From Sorex araneus (lineage: Eukaryota > Chordata > Mammalia > Eulipotyphla > Soricidae), in NCBI RefSeq assembly GCF_027595985.1, contig NC_073302.1, forward strand, positions 10,728,966 through 10,792,965: DNA of 64,000 bases, given 5' to 3'. A program made the translations under genes and the position numbers. Positions within the stretch are counted from its first letter, which is position 1. Every line of letters starts with the position of its first letter. The notes beneath the pieces are model-generated. The model had not been told where the DNA came from. It saw only the letters and a program-made list of their open reading frames with translations, and ran no database searches. Below are positions 47,051 to 58,100 of this stretch, piece by piece.

Positions 47051-48222
47051 GAAATTTAACTATGTACTGTAATCTATAATACTCTTAATAGTAGTGTTCC
47101 AGGGATACATGTTTCCACACCACATCCCAAACCAGAGTGTCATGAAACCACCGACTCCAGATCGTTTCTCACCCATTCTCACCAGAGCCACCTCTTAGTC
47201 AATTCACTTCTACAGCTAGATTATCAGGATGTGTCATCTCTTCTTACTTTAAATACTGTCATTATGTATAACCTCACTTCAAGTAAGGGAGGAATCTTTT
47301 GCTATTTGTCTTGTCTTTGACTTACTCTTTATTATGATACACTCCATTTCCATTCAAGTACTAATAATATTCAGGATTTCATTGTTTCTCATATCTGACT
47401 AGTATTCTTTTGGGAATCCATAGCTAGATTCATTTTCAGGTTGCTTCTATATCTTGGCAACTGTGAACAGCACTGCCAAGAACTTTGAAGAACTTTGAAT
47501 CTTTTCAAATGAAAGATTTTAGATTCTTGAGGTAGATGCCAAGAAGTGAAATCTATGAGTGAGATGGAAGTTCAAATCTCAATGTTTTGAAGTCTCCATA
47601 CTATTTTCCACAGAGACTGAAGCAAAGAACATGTTCACCAATAGTAGATGAATGTTCCTTTTCCTTCACTATCACCAGAGCTGTTACTTCTAGTCTTTGG
47701 ATGTATGTCAGTTTCACTGGTGTGAGATGATATCTTCTTGACATTTTGTTTTGGATTTTACTCCCGATGAGTGACAAAAGACATTTTTAGTGCATGTGCA
47801 TCCATGTAGTAAGCTCTATCCATTTAGTAAGTAATTGCATGATTTCATCTTTTCTTTCACATGCACAAGTTTGCATAATGTAAATATCCCACAGCTTCTT
47901 GGTTCACTCATCGATAGTTGGACATTTGGGCTGACACCATATCTTGGCTATTGTACATAAGGCTGCAATGATTATGATGTGCATATATCATTTAAAATTC
48001 GTGTTTTTATAGTTTGGGGATAGATGCCAAAAAGGGGTATTGCTCAATTGCATGGAAGTTCTATTCTTATTGAACAAAAAAAATCACTGTTTTCATAGAG
48101 ATTGAACAAGATATCACCACAAAAGAGAATGGGGTTCTCTTTTCACCACATCTCCCTAGTCATTTCTCTTGGAATGGAAAATAATCAAAATATGATGTGG
48201 TTTCCTTTGTCTTTATCAGTTC

Positions 48223-48256
<34 letters not shown>

Positions 48257-48605
48257 GCTTTTTGGGTCACACCTGACAATGCACAGGGTTTACTCCTGGC
48301 CCATGCACTCAGGAATTACTCCTGGCAGTGCTCAGGGGACCATATGGGATTCAGGGAATCGAATCTGGTCGGCTACGTGCAAGGCAAACACCCTACCCGC
48401 TGTGCTATCACCCCAGCCCCTATCAGCTCTATTTTTTGACCAATGCTTTGAATCAATTTGTTTCTTGAGATAGTATCAGGGAGAGATGGGATGTGTTTTT
48501 CTTGATTTTCTCTCTCGATTTCAGTCAAATATCAAGGTCTTTAATCCATTTAAAATTAATTCTCTACATGGTAGAGAGGAATTCAGATTCTTCTTAGTTT
48601 TCTTT
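47051..48605 (-). mobile_element. Ancient L1, minus strand (O3 outer part)
   Basis: A strongly diverged L1 3' UTR and ORF2 end (TTATGATACACTCCATTTCC near 47333, GATAGTTGGACATTTGGGCT near 47912). The part from about 47870 matches the inverse of 42716-43165. It is broken by a SINE at 48257-48420. The region near 48565 is the empty site of the O1/O2 L1. Confidence 0.6.
48225..48420 (-). mobile_element. tRNA-derived SINE with (AAT)n tail, O3 only
   Basis: Minus-strand SINE body (48257-48420) whose 3' tail is an (AAT) run, seen as ATT repeats at 48225-48256. Direct repeats TATCAGTTCT (48215-48224) and TATCAGCTCT (48421-48430) flank it. The A-box-like AGCACAGCGGGTAGGG is well kept. Absent from O2. 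Confidence 0.85.
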
Positions 48606-48629
48606 TTAAATGCAGCTATCCTGTTGTCC

Positions 48630-48842
48630 AGACCAGATCAATAGCACAGCAGGTAGGGTGTTTGCCTTGCACGTGGCTGACTCAGTTTTGGTTCCTCTGT
48701 CACTCTTGGCGAGCCCAGCAAGGTACCAAGAGTATCCTGCCCACAAGGCAGAGTCTGGAAGCTACCCATGGAGTATTCAATATGCCAAAAACAGTAACAA
48801 CAAGTCTACCAATGGAGACGGTACTGGTGCCCACTCAAGCAA
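48630..48842 (+). mobile_element. Composite SINE (tRNA head, RTE-like tail), O3 only
   Basis: Flanked by ATCCTGTTGTCC at 48618-48629 and 48843-48854. The head has AGCACAGCAGGTAGGGTGTT; the body has AAGCTACCCATGGAGTATTC and ATATGCCAAAAACAGTAACA; it ends GTGCCCACTCAAGCAA without the terminal tandem repeat. O1 (about 11992-12003) and O2 have the empty site. Confidence 0.9.
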
Positions 48843-49102
48843 ATCCTGTTGTCCCATTTGTTGAAGAGGCTCTCCAAGTTCTTTATCATGTACCTAGCAA
48901 ATTTTGCCAAGATATTAAGGTGGTAATCCATTTACATTCCTATGCTTTTGCATATTTTTAATTTATCATTGTATTTTAATCATCAATTAATCTTCAGTAT
49001 CATGTTATGTCATCTCCACTATTTTGATCTCTTAACCAACCTTTCATGATTGATTTGCGGTTTCATCAGTACAGAACATTTGCCTAGTGTGAGTTCACTT
49101 TT

Positions 49103-49281
49103 ATTTATTTGTTGTTTTTTTTTTTTTTTGCTTTTTAGGTCACACCCGGAAATGCTCCTAGATTTGAATTCAGGAATTACTCCTGGCGGTGCTTAGGGGA
49201 CAATATGGGATGCTTGGAATCGAACCTGGGTTGGCTGCATGCAAGCCAAACGTCGTACCGCTGTGTTATCACTCCAGCCCC
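49103..49281 (-). mobile_element. Young tRNA-derived SINE, O3 only
   Basis: Flanked by GAGTTCACTTTT (49091-49102 and 49282-49293). A long T run (49113-49130) on the plus strand is its A tail; the body matches the other SINEs. The O1 site near 12241-12253 is uninterrupted. Confidence 0.9.
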
Positions 49282-49384
49282 GAGTTCACTTTTCTTATAT
49301 TTATTGGGAATTGTTTTGTGTCCCAACATAGGTTTTATCTTGTGACTATTCCATACCCCCATGAAAAGGTGTATTCTGTTGCGT

Positions 49385-49515
49385 AATTTTGTGCGCATGG
49401 AATTCACCACACTAGGTGATGCTCCGGGCCTATTCCTGACTCTGTGCTCTGGAATCTCCCCTGGTACTCAGGGATCAAATGTGGCCAGCTGTATGCAAAG
49501 CAAGTGCTTAACCCC
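49385..49515 (-). mobile_element. Old tRNA-derived SINE (O3, first)
   Basis: Counterpart of 12345-12525, shorter by an internal deletion around the B-box region. Confidence 0.55.
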
Positions 49516-49564
49516 CTCTATTAACTCTTATACCAATCTGTTGTTTTAATTTGTTTTTGTTTTG

Positions 49565-49725
49565 AGGACAGACGATTGAACAGTAATGTTCAAGGGTTAA
49601 TCCAAAACTGAGAGCTCAGGAATCAGTCTTGGTGGTACTCAGTGGACCATTTGGAGTGCTCCGAATTGAACTCAGCTCAACTGCATCAAGACAAGCACCT
49701 AACCAGCTGTACTATCTTTCTGTCC
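49565..49725 (-). mobile_element. Old tRNA-derived SINE (O3, second)
   Basis: Counterpart of 12560-12715, more diverged from O1 and O2 than those are from each other. Confidence 0.55.
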
Positions 49726-50964
49726 ACTAGTCTGTTGCTTTTTAAATAAAAACTTGACATGACTTTGGTAGCAAGAGAATAAATTCTTATATGCTTATAT
49801 CCTATTGTTTCAGAGAAAATGTTTTCATGCCTCGCTCACCACCAAAGCACCAATTTGGGGATGAAATGTTCTGCATCAGTTTATCCAATAGTCTATCCAT
49901 TTAATATGTTAGTAAGTTCTCTTTAATGCATCACTAAGATCATTATTTTCTTAACTTCACAGAATAAGTTTATTCTGGATTATTCATCCATTGTTTTAAA
50001 TGCACTTAAAATTCCTGCTTTTGTGTTGCTATAAATATTCCTCTCAATGTAGGTCAATAATTGTTTACTTTGTTTTGCTTTCCTATAGTGGTTACATGTA
50101 TTTTAATAAACTATATGTTGATGGATTTCGATATTTATAATTAGCTACTTTCCATAACTTTCTCTTGCTACTATGTTGTGTTGAAAATTTATCTTATGTG
50201 ATAGCTTTTTTAGCTTTTCTTTCATTCTCATTCACTTTGTAGACCTTTCACTTTTCACCTTTCACCTTTCACTGAGTCTATTATTGTTTATAAAACTGAA
50301 CTGTGTTTTTTTTCTTGTAAATAGCATATAGCTTGCCTCTCTCTCTCACTCTCTCTTTCTTTCTCACTCTACGCTCTATTTGGTTATGGAAAACCTAGCT
50401 CTATTAAGGACTTACAGCCGACTCTGTGCAATGTGATCATTCCAGGTAGTGCTTGGGATATTGCAGTCTGGCTGGGAAGTAAACCCAGGTCAGATGCATG
50501 CAAAGCAAGCTGCCCACTCACTGTAACATTGCTCTGGACAACGAGAAACACTTTTAAAATTGCAGTGTTTGGTGATTGTTGTGTTCTTAGGAGCTCCTTT
50601 AGCTATATAGGTGTTGTTCAAATGGCATTAATATGGAATTTTTCAATGATCTGTTTTCACTCTAGACTATATTGTAACTTTATATTAGTTGCTAGTGCAT
50701 ATGGTGTCATTACACAGTTTTGTCCCTCAAAAATTTGTCTTCATTCATTCTTGCAGGTAGTTAGTTTCTGAACAGCTCAGAGTGTCCTTGCTAGCTCAGA
50801 CCATAGTTTTAATTATCATTCAGACCTGCACCAACTTGCATAATTTAGAGTGATGGACTTGGAGAGGGTATCCCTGTTAATGTTTGATAGTGATGTAAGA
50901 AGATAGAGAACTTTAGTTCAAATGACTTAGAATGAAATTGAAAATGGAAAATTATTATTTTTTT
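49726..50964. repeat. Module O3 inner part, no receptor
   Basis: Direct copy of 12716-13569 and 15959-16280, without the L1 of O1. The homology stops at about 50965, roughly 1.7 kb before the place where the receptor would start, so O3 has no OR copy. Confidence 0.7.
50385..50540 (-). mobile_element. Old tRNA-derived SINE (O3, third)
   Basis: Counterpart of 13310-13495, preceded by the same CT-rich tract (about 50335-50375). Confidence 0.55.
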
Positions 50965-50984
50965 CAGGAACTGGTCATTTCTTT

Positions 50985-51204
50985 ATTGTTTGGTCAATTG
51001 GAAACTCAATTTCTAGTTTTTTTGTATAAGGTGATGCTTCTCATCTTCTTGGTCCCATGGATTTTTTCAGCTATTTGTAGGGATTTATTGTTATATATGA
51101 ATTTTTGAAGTAGTTGGTCTATTTCTTTGAAAAATATTCGGAGTGTTCTTACAGGGACTACATTAAATATGTATAATGCTTTAGATAGTACTGCCATTTT
51201 GACA
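50985..51204 (-). mobile_element. Old L1 fragment (M3 start)
   Basis: Corresponds to 1300-1325 joined to about 2180-2350; some 850 bases present in M1 are deleted here. Confidence 0.65.
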
Positions 51205-51944
51205 ATGCTTACGTTTCAGTCTTACAATGATTCAGTACCCATCCTTCCATCAGTACCTATTCTCCACCACTAATGTTCCCAGTATCTCCCTCACAACCCC
51301 CACAACATCCTTCCCCCCACGCCCTGCCTCTGTGAAGGCACATTCCTTTTTGCTATTTCTCTCCTTTTGGGTGTTGTAGTTTGCAATACAGGTATTAAGT
51401 GGTCATTATGTTTGGTCTATTATCTACTTTCAGCACACATTTCCCATCCAGAGTGGACCCTCCAAGCATTCTTTACTTGGTGGTCCCTACTCTATCTCAT
51501 TTGCCTTTCCCCAAAGCATGTGAGCCGTTCAAAGCCATGAAACAATCCTTCTGGTACTTATTTCTACTCTCCCTTGGTGTTAGTCTCCCGTTATGTTATT
51601 TTTATATTCCACAAGTGAGTGCAGTCCTTCTATATATGTCCCTCTCTTTCTGACTCATTACATTTAGCATGATACTCTCCATGTTATCCACTTATATGCA
51701 AATTTCATAAATTCATCTTTTCTAACAGCTGCATAGTATTCCATTGTGCAGATGTACCATAGTGTCTTTAACCAGTCATCTCTGTTTGGGCACTCGGGTT
51801 TTTTCCAAGTTCTGGCTATTGTAAACAGGTATGCAATAAACATACAAGCACAGATGTCATTTCTACTATACTTTTTTTTTGCATCTCTGGGATATATTCC
51901 TAGAAGTGGTACTGCTGGGTCAAAGGGGTGATCAATTTATAATT

Positions 51945-52114
51945 TTTTTTTGCTTTTTGGGTCACACCCGGCATTGCAGAGAGGTTACTCCTGGCTCATG
52001 CACTCAGGACTTACTCCTGACAGTGCTCAGGGGACCATAAGGGATGGTGGGAATCGAACCCAGATCGACCGCGTGCAAGGCAAACGCCCTACCCGCTGTG
52101 CTAATGCTCCAGCC
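51945..52114 (-). mobile_element. Shrew tRNA-derived SINE (M3 copy)
   Basis: Same insertion as 3090-3258 with CAATTTATAATT at 51933-51944 and 52115-52126. Confidence 0.85.
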
Positions 52115-52765
52115 CAATTTATAATTTTTTGAGAAATGTCCATACTGTTTTCCAAAAGGACTGAACCAGTCGGCATTCCCACTAGCAGGGAAGGAGAGTC
52201 CCTTTTGCCCTGCATCCACGCCAACAGCGGTTGCTTTTGTCCTTTTGGATGTTGTACAGTCTCTGTGGTATGATATGATATCTCATTGAGTTTTTATCTG
52301 CCACTCCCTGATCATTAGTGATGAAGAATACTTTTTTCATGTGTCTTTTGGCCATTAGGATTTCTTCTTTGAGGAAGTTTCTGTTCATTTTCTGATGGGA
52401 TTGGATGTTTTCTTCTTGTAGAATACAACCAGTGCCTTGTTTATCCTTGATATCAACCCCTTATCGGACGGGTATTGAGTGAATAACATTTCCCACCCTG
52501 TAAAATGTCTTTGTATTACTGGTCACTGTTTCTTTTGAGATACAGAAGCTTCTCAGTTTAAGATAGTCCCATTTGTTTATCTCTGCTTCCTTTGCTTGGT
52601 CAGTAGCGTATCATCTTTGAAGATACCTTTAACTTCAATGTCATGGAGGGTTTTGCTGACCCTTTCTTCAATGTACCTAATGGATTCTGGTCTGATGTTG
52701 AGGTCTTTAATCCATTTTGATCTGACTTTTGTACATGGTGTTAGGTAGAGGTCTGAGCCCATTTT

Positions 52766-53919
52766 TTAAAAATTTTATTTTATTGAATCACCATGTGGAA
52801 GGTTACATAGTTCTCAGGGTTGTGTCAGTTATACAATACTCAAACACGCTTCCCTTCACCAGTGCCCATATTCCATCACCAACCACCCCAGTATACCTTC
52901 CGCTCCCTCCCGCCCCCCCCCAGTACCAGCCCTTGTAAGTGATAAGTTTCACTTCGTTTACTCTTTATCTTGATTACATTCCATGTTTCAACACATAACT
53001 CACTATTGTTGCTGGAGTTTCCCCCCCCCCCAAAAAAAAGACAGTCCTACTGCCAAGGAAGCATTTGACAATTAGTTTTCCATTGCTGAGAATGTAGAGA
53101 TATTAAGTCCCGCTGTTTGTTACATTTCTTTTCTTTTTTTCCCCCCTCCCTCCCGCGCAACCGAGTTCATGCCTCCGTAGTAATCCTCATAGTATGATTG
53201 ACGCCACGCTGCCTGACAAAGGGAAAAAAAACGAAAAAGATGGTTATTTTCCATCGTCAGCCAGCGAGGGGCTATGGCTTAGTTGATAGTCTAGCACATG
53301 TCTGCAAGCAGTTTCTGGAACCAAAAGTAGTGCGCTGGTATCGGCCCTGGCTCAAGACTCCACCAGCGTCCCTCTGTTCCATGTACATAATAATTCTTTT
53401 CCTTATATCCCATTCCCACGCCTACAAGTTTGTGTCTGCTTAATGGACATCATAATATGGCTGACACCACGCTGCATTTCTTCCCGAGAAAGAAGGATAT
53501 TTCTTTTCCTCGGCCGGCATGGGGCTATGGCTTAGTTCAGTCTAGAGAGATGGCTACTACTTTGATTGCCTTCAATATTTCAACAAAAGACTTACTATTC
53601 TTGTTAGGATTTTCCCCCCAAAGTCTGACCCGTTAAAAAGGAACCATTTCATATTGCTGATGATTAGATGACATTAGGTTTTGGGTTTCTGTATAGAGTC
53701 CAGGGAAAATTCTGCCAGAAATTACATCACTGCAAACTTTTACCATTTTATGGTGCTCATAAGATGGAAAAACCTAGAGAGAGATACCCTTCCCCTTTGT
53801 CGCAGCCTGGCGTAAACTCTCAGTTCACATTCTGGAAGTATTTCAGTGGACTGCTGGTGTCCAAAGTAGCTATTTTGGGCTCCTCCATCATGCTCAAGTG
53901 GCAGCAGCAGCAGAAAGAC
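52766..53919 (-). mobile_element. Unclassified ~1.15-kb retroposon (copy 2)
   Basis: Flanked by CTGAGCCCATTTT (52753-52765 and 53920-53932). It keeps the two internal GGGGCTATGGCTTAGTT boxes (about 53269 and 53523), which are better preserved than in copy 1, and the CAG-rich right end. No family recognised; no long frame. A pyrimidine run (C10 near 53020) recalls a tail-like or low-complexity segment in the middle. Confidence 0.7.
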
Positions 53920-55126
53920 CTGAGCCCATTTTAGCATGTAGCTGTCCAGTTTTTCAGCACCACTTATTAAAGTGGCTTTTCTTGTTCCACTTCACATCAC
54001 TTCCTCCATATCATAGATTAGATGGTCATATATTGGAGAGTGTGTGTAAGATTGTTCAACCCTGTCCCATTGGTCTGTGGATCTGTCTTTGTTCCAATAC
54101 TATGCTGTTTTAATATTACTGCTTTGTAGCAGAGTTTCAAGTTAGGGAAGGTGATGCCTCCCATCTTCTTTTTTCCCAAGAATTTCTTTAGCTATTCATG
54201 GGGATTTGTTGTTCCATATGCATTTCAGAAACATTTGATACATTTCTTTGAAGAATATCATGGGTATCCTTATAGGAATCACATTGAAACTGTATAATGC
54301 TTTGGGAAGTATTACCATTTTGACGATGTTAAGTCTCCCTATCCATGAGCAGGGGATATGTTTCCATTTCCTCATGTCTTTTATTTATGAAGTAGCATTT
54401 TGTAGTTTTCATTGGAGAGTTCCTTTGCCTTCTTAATTAAGCTTCCGAGGTACGAGATTTTCTGAGGTATAATTGTGAACAGGATTGGTTTTCTCATGTC
54501 ATTTTTATCTCTCTCATTATTTGCGTATAGGAAAGCAATGAACTTTGAATATTGATTTAATAGCCTGGAACTTTACTATACTTTACTATTGTTTCTAGAA
54601 GCTTCTTAGTAGAGGTATATATTAAATGTATTATCATATCATGTAAAAATAGTGAGAGCTTGATGCTTCCTTTCCTATTTGGATGCCTTTAATATCTTTT
54701 TCTTTCCTAACAGTTATTGTAAGTGCTTTCAGTACTATATTGAACAGAAGTGTTGAGAGTGGGCATCCTTGTCTTCTCCATGATCTTTTTTCACAATTGA
54801 GGACAATTATTGTCATGAGCTTGTGGTAGATAGCTTTGAAAACACTGAGTAAAGTTCCTTCAATACCCATTTTGTTGAGAGTTTTCATCATAAACGGTTG
54901 CTGTATCTTGTCAAATGGTATTATCATATGGTTTTCATATTTTCTTTTGTTGTTATGATGCATTGTGTTGATTGACTTCTGAATTGTTAAACCATCGTTG
55001 CATCCCTGGGATGTATCCCACTTGGTCGTGGTGGATGGTCTTTTTGGTGAGTTTTTTTATTCTATTTGCTAATATTTTGTTGAGGATCTTTGCATTCATA
55101 TTCATCAGAAATATCGGCTTGTAGTC

Positions 55127-58100
55127 AGGACGGATTAGAAAATTGTACCCAAAATTCAGCTCCCTGCAAGAAACACATGTCAACAGTCAAAGCAAACACA
55201 CGCTCAAAGTCAAAGACTGGAAAACAATCCTATAGGCTAATAACTCCGATAAAAAAAGCTGGGGTTGCCATTCTAGTATCAGACCTCATTGATTTCAGAC
55301 TGAAGAATGTCACAAGAGACAGTGAATGTCATTTATAATTGATAAAGGGATCTGTACAATACGAAGAACTAACAATGCTAAATACATATGCACCTAATGA
55401 GAGACCAGCAAAGTACTTAAAACAACTACTCATAGATTGGAGAAAGACATCGAGAGCAACACAATACTAGTGGGAGAAATTAACGAGAAGGAAACCAAAA
55501 AAATAATCGAAGAGATCAATGAAGAGCTGGCTCTTTGAGAAAATAACAAGGTATAAAAACCTCTAACAAGACTCACAAAAAGGGTGAGAGAAAACCCTAG
55601 AAGACAGTGTCAAAAATGAAAAGGGGGACATTACAACAGAAATTCCAAAAAGTATAATCAGAGAATACTTTGAGAAACTTTATGCCACGAAACACAAAAA
55701 CCTGAGGAAATGCATAAATTCCGAGACTCCTATAGCCTCCCAAGGTTGAACCAAGAAGACCTGGAATACCTGAACAGACCTATTGCCGTCAAGGTAATTG
55801 AAACGGTAATAAAAAGTCTCCCCAAGCACAAAAGTCCTGGCCCAGATGGATTCACTAGTGAATTCTTCCAAACCTTTAAAGAGGACTTATTCCCAATCCT
55901 CTTTAAGCTTTTCCAGGAAATTGAAGTATCAGAAACACATCCAAACAGTTTCTATGAAGCAAATATCACCCTGATATCAAAACCAGACAAAGATACCACA
56001 AGGAAAGAGAATTACAGACTGATATCCCTGATGAACACAGAAGCAAAGATCCTGAACAAAATATTAGCAAATAGAATCCAACGTCTCATCAAAAAGATCA
56101 TACACCATGACGAAGTAGGATTCATCCCAGGGATGCAAGAATGGTTTAACATTCACAAGTCAATCAGCATAATTCATCATATCAATACAAGAAATAATTA
56201 AAACTGCATGATCATATGAATAGATGCAGAGAAAGTATTTGACAAGATTCAAAACCCGCTTATTAGGAAAACCCTCAGCAAAATGGGCATTGAAAGAACT
56301 TTCCTCAATATAGTCAAAGCCATCTACCACAGACCCACGGCAAGTATCATTCTCAATGGGTAAAAACTAAAAGCCTTTTCTCTAAGATCGGGCACAAGGC
56401 AAGGTTTCCCACTAGTGTCACTTCCATTCAATATAGTACTGGAAGTCCTGGCCATAGCAGTTAGACAAGAAAAATATATCAAGAGCATACAGATAGGAAA
56501 GGAAGAGGTCAAGTTATCACCATTTACAACGATATCATACTATACTTGGAAAACCCTACGAACTCTCCATAAAAGCTCCTAGAAACAATCGGTCAATATA
56601 GAAAAGTGGCAAGTTACAAAATCAACACGGAAAAGTCCATGGCTTCCTTATATACAAATAATGAAAAAGAAGAAAGAGACATTTAAAAAATTCCGTTCAC
56701 AAAAGTACCTCAGAAAATCAAGTACCTTGGAATAGGCTTAGCCAAAGAGGTGAAGGACCTATACAAGGAAAATAACAAAATACTACTTCAAGAAATAAAA
56801 GAGGACACTAGGAAATAGAGACACATCCCCTGCTCATGGATAGGGAGAATTCACTTCTATCACTTTTCATCCTGTCTTTGATTTGCTCAAGCGAGCACCA
56901 TCATCAGCAACTATCGCCCCAATCCACCTCTTGTCCAACATCTACAAGTTGTTCACTCGAGTCATCCTGAATAAAATAGGCAGAACATTAGATGAAAGAA
57001 AACCATGCAAGAAAGCCGGATTCCGAAAAGGATTCAGCACGATTGGCCGTATCCACAAAGTGACCAAGCTCATTGACGTTTTGCGAGAGTTCAAGATGCC
57101 ACTCAATCGTCCATCGATTAAAAGAAAGTCTTCAATTCTGTTGAGACTAAAGAAGTTATTGAAGCCCTAGCCAAACAGGACATTCAAACTCAGTATATCA
57201 AGATCCTCCACTAGCTGTACTATGGATTCACCACCAGGATCTCACCATTCTGATCAACAAAGTGATCATTGATGTAAAAAGAGGGGTTAGATAGGGTGAT
57301 ACCATTTCACCAAAACTCTTCGGTGACACCCACGAGTACATAATGCCAAAACCGGAATGGGAAGGAATGGAAGTGAAGATAGACGGTTGAAAACTGCACC
57401 ATCGATGCTTTGCTGATGACATTGTTCCAATAATACCAAACATTAGCCAAGTGGCACAAATGCTGGCCTACTTAGACCATGAGTGTGGAAAGATCAGACT
57501 GCAGCTATCTCAGCAAACCAATGTCCATGAAGAACGAACTAGTCCCTGACATTACATTTGCTATCAATGGAATGAACATCTCTGAATGCAACAGCTATGT
57601 GTACCTGGGTCAAGAACTGAACATGAAAAACGACATGGCACCAGAACTGCGCAGGAGGAAGACAGCTGCATGGAACGCCTTCAACAGCATCAAAGAGAGG
57701 TTAAGAGGACGAAAAACCAAACCTCCAGTTCCAGGCATATCTTTTCGACTCCACCATTCTTCCTTAGGGAGAATTAACATTATCAAAATGGCCATACTGC
57801 CCAAAGCACGATACAAATTTAATGGGTTCCCTATCAGGAGACTCATGACATTTTTCAAAGAAATGAATTTTCCTGAAATTCATATGAAACAATAAACCCC
57901 TACGAATAGCTAAAGCAATCCTTGGGGAAAAAAAGATGGGTGGCATCACCTTCCGAAACTTCAAACTCTACTACAAAGCAGTAGTAATTAAAACAGCATG
58001 GTATTGGGATAAAAACAGACGTTGAAACCAATGAAACAGAGGTGAATATCCTGTCACAGACCCCCAAGTGTATTGTCCTGTAATCTTTGAAAAACGGGCG

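Larger units (their letters stand above)
51205..55126 (-). mobile_element. L1 LINE of module M3, minus strand, with two insertions
   Basis: 3' UTR at about 51210-51600, ORF2 C-terminal and reverse-transcriptase parts to 55126, where plus-strand L1 begins. Broken by a SINE (51945-52114) and a retroposon (52766-53919). Direct copy of M1, inverse of 28836-30523. Decayed. Confidence 0.8.
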
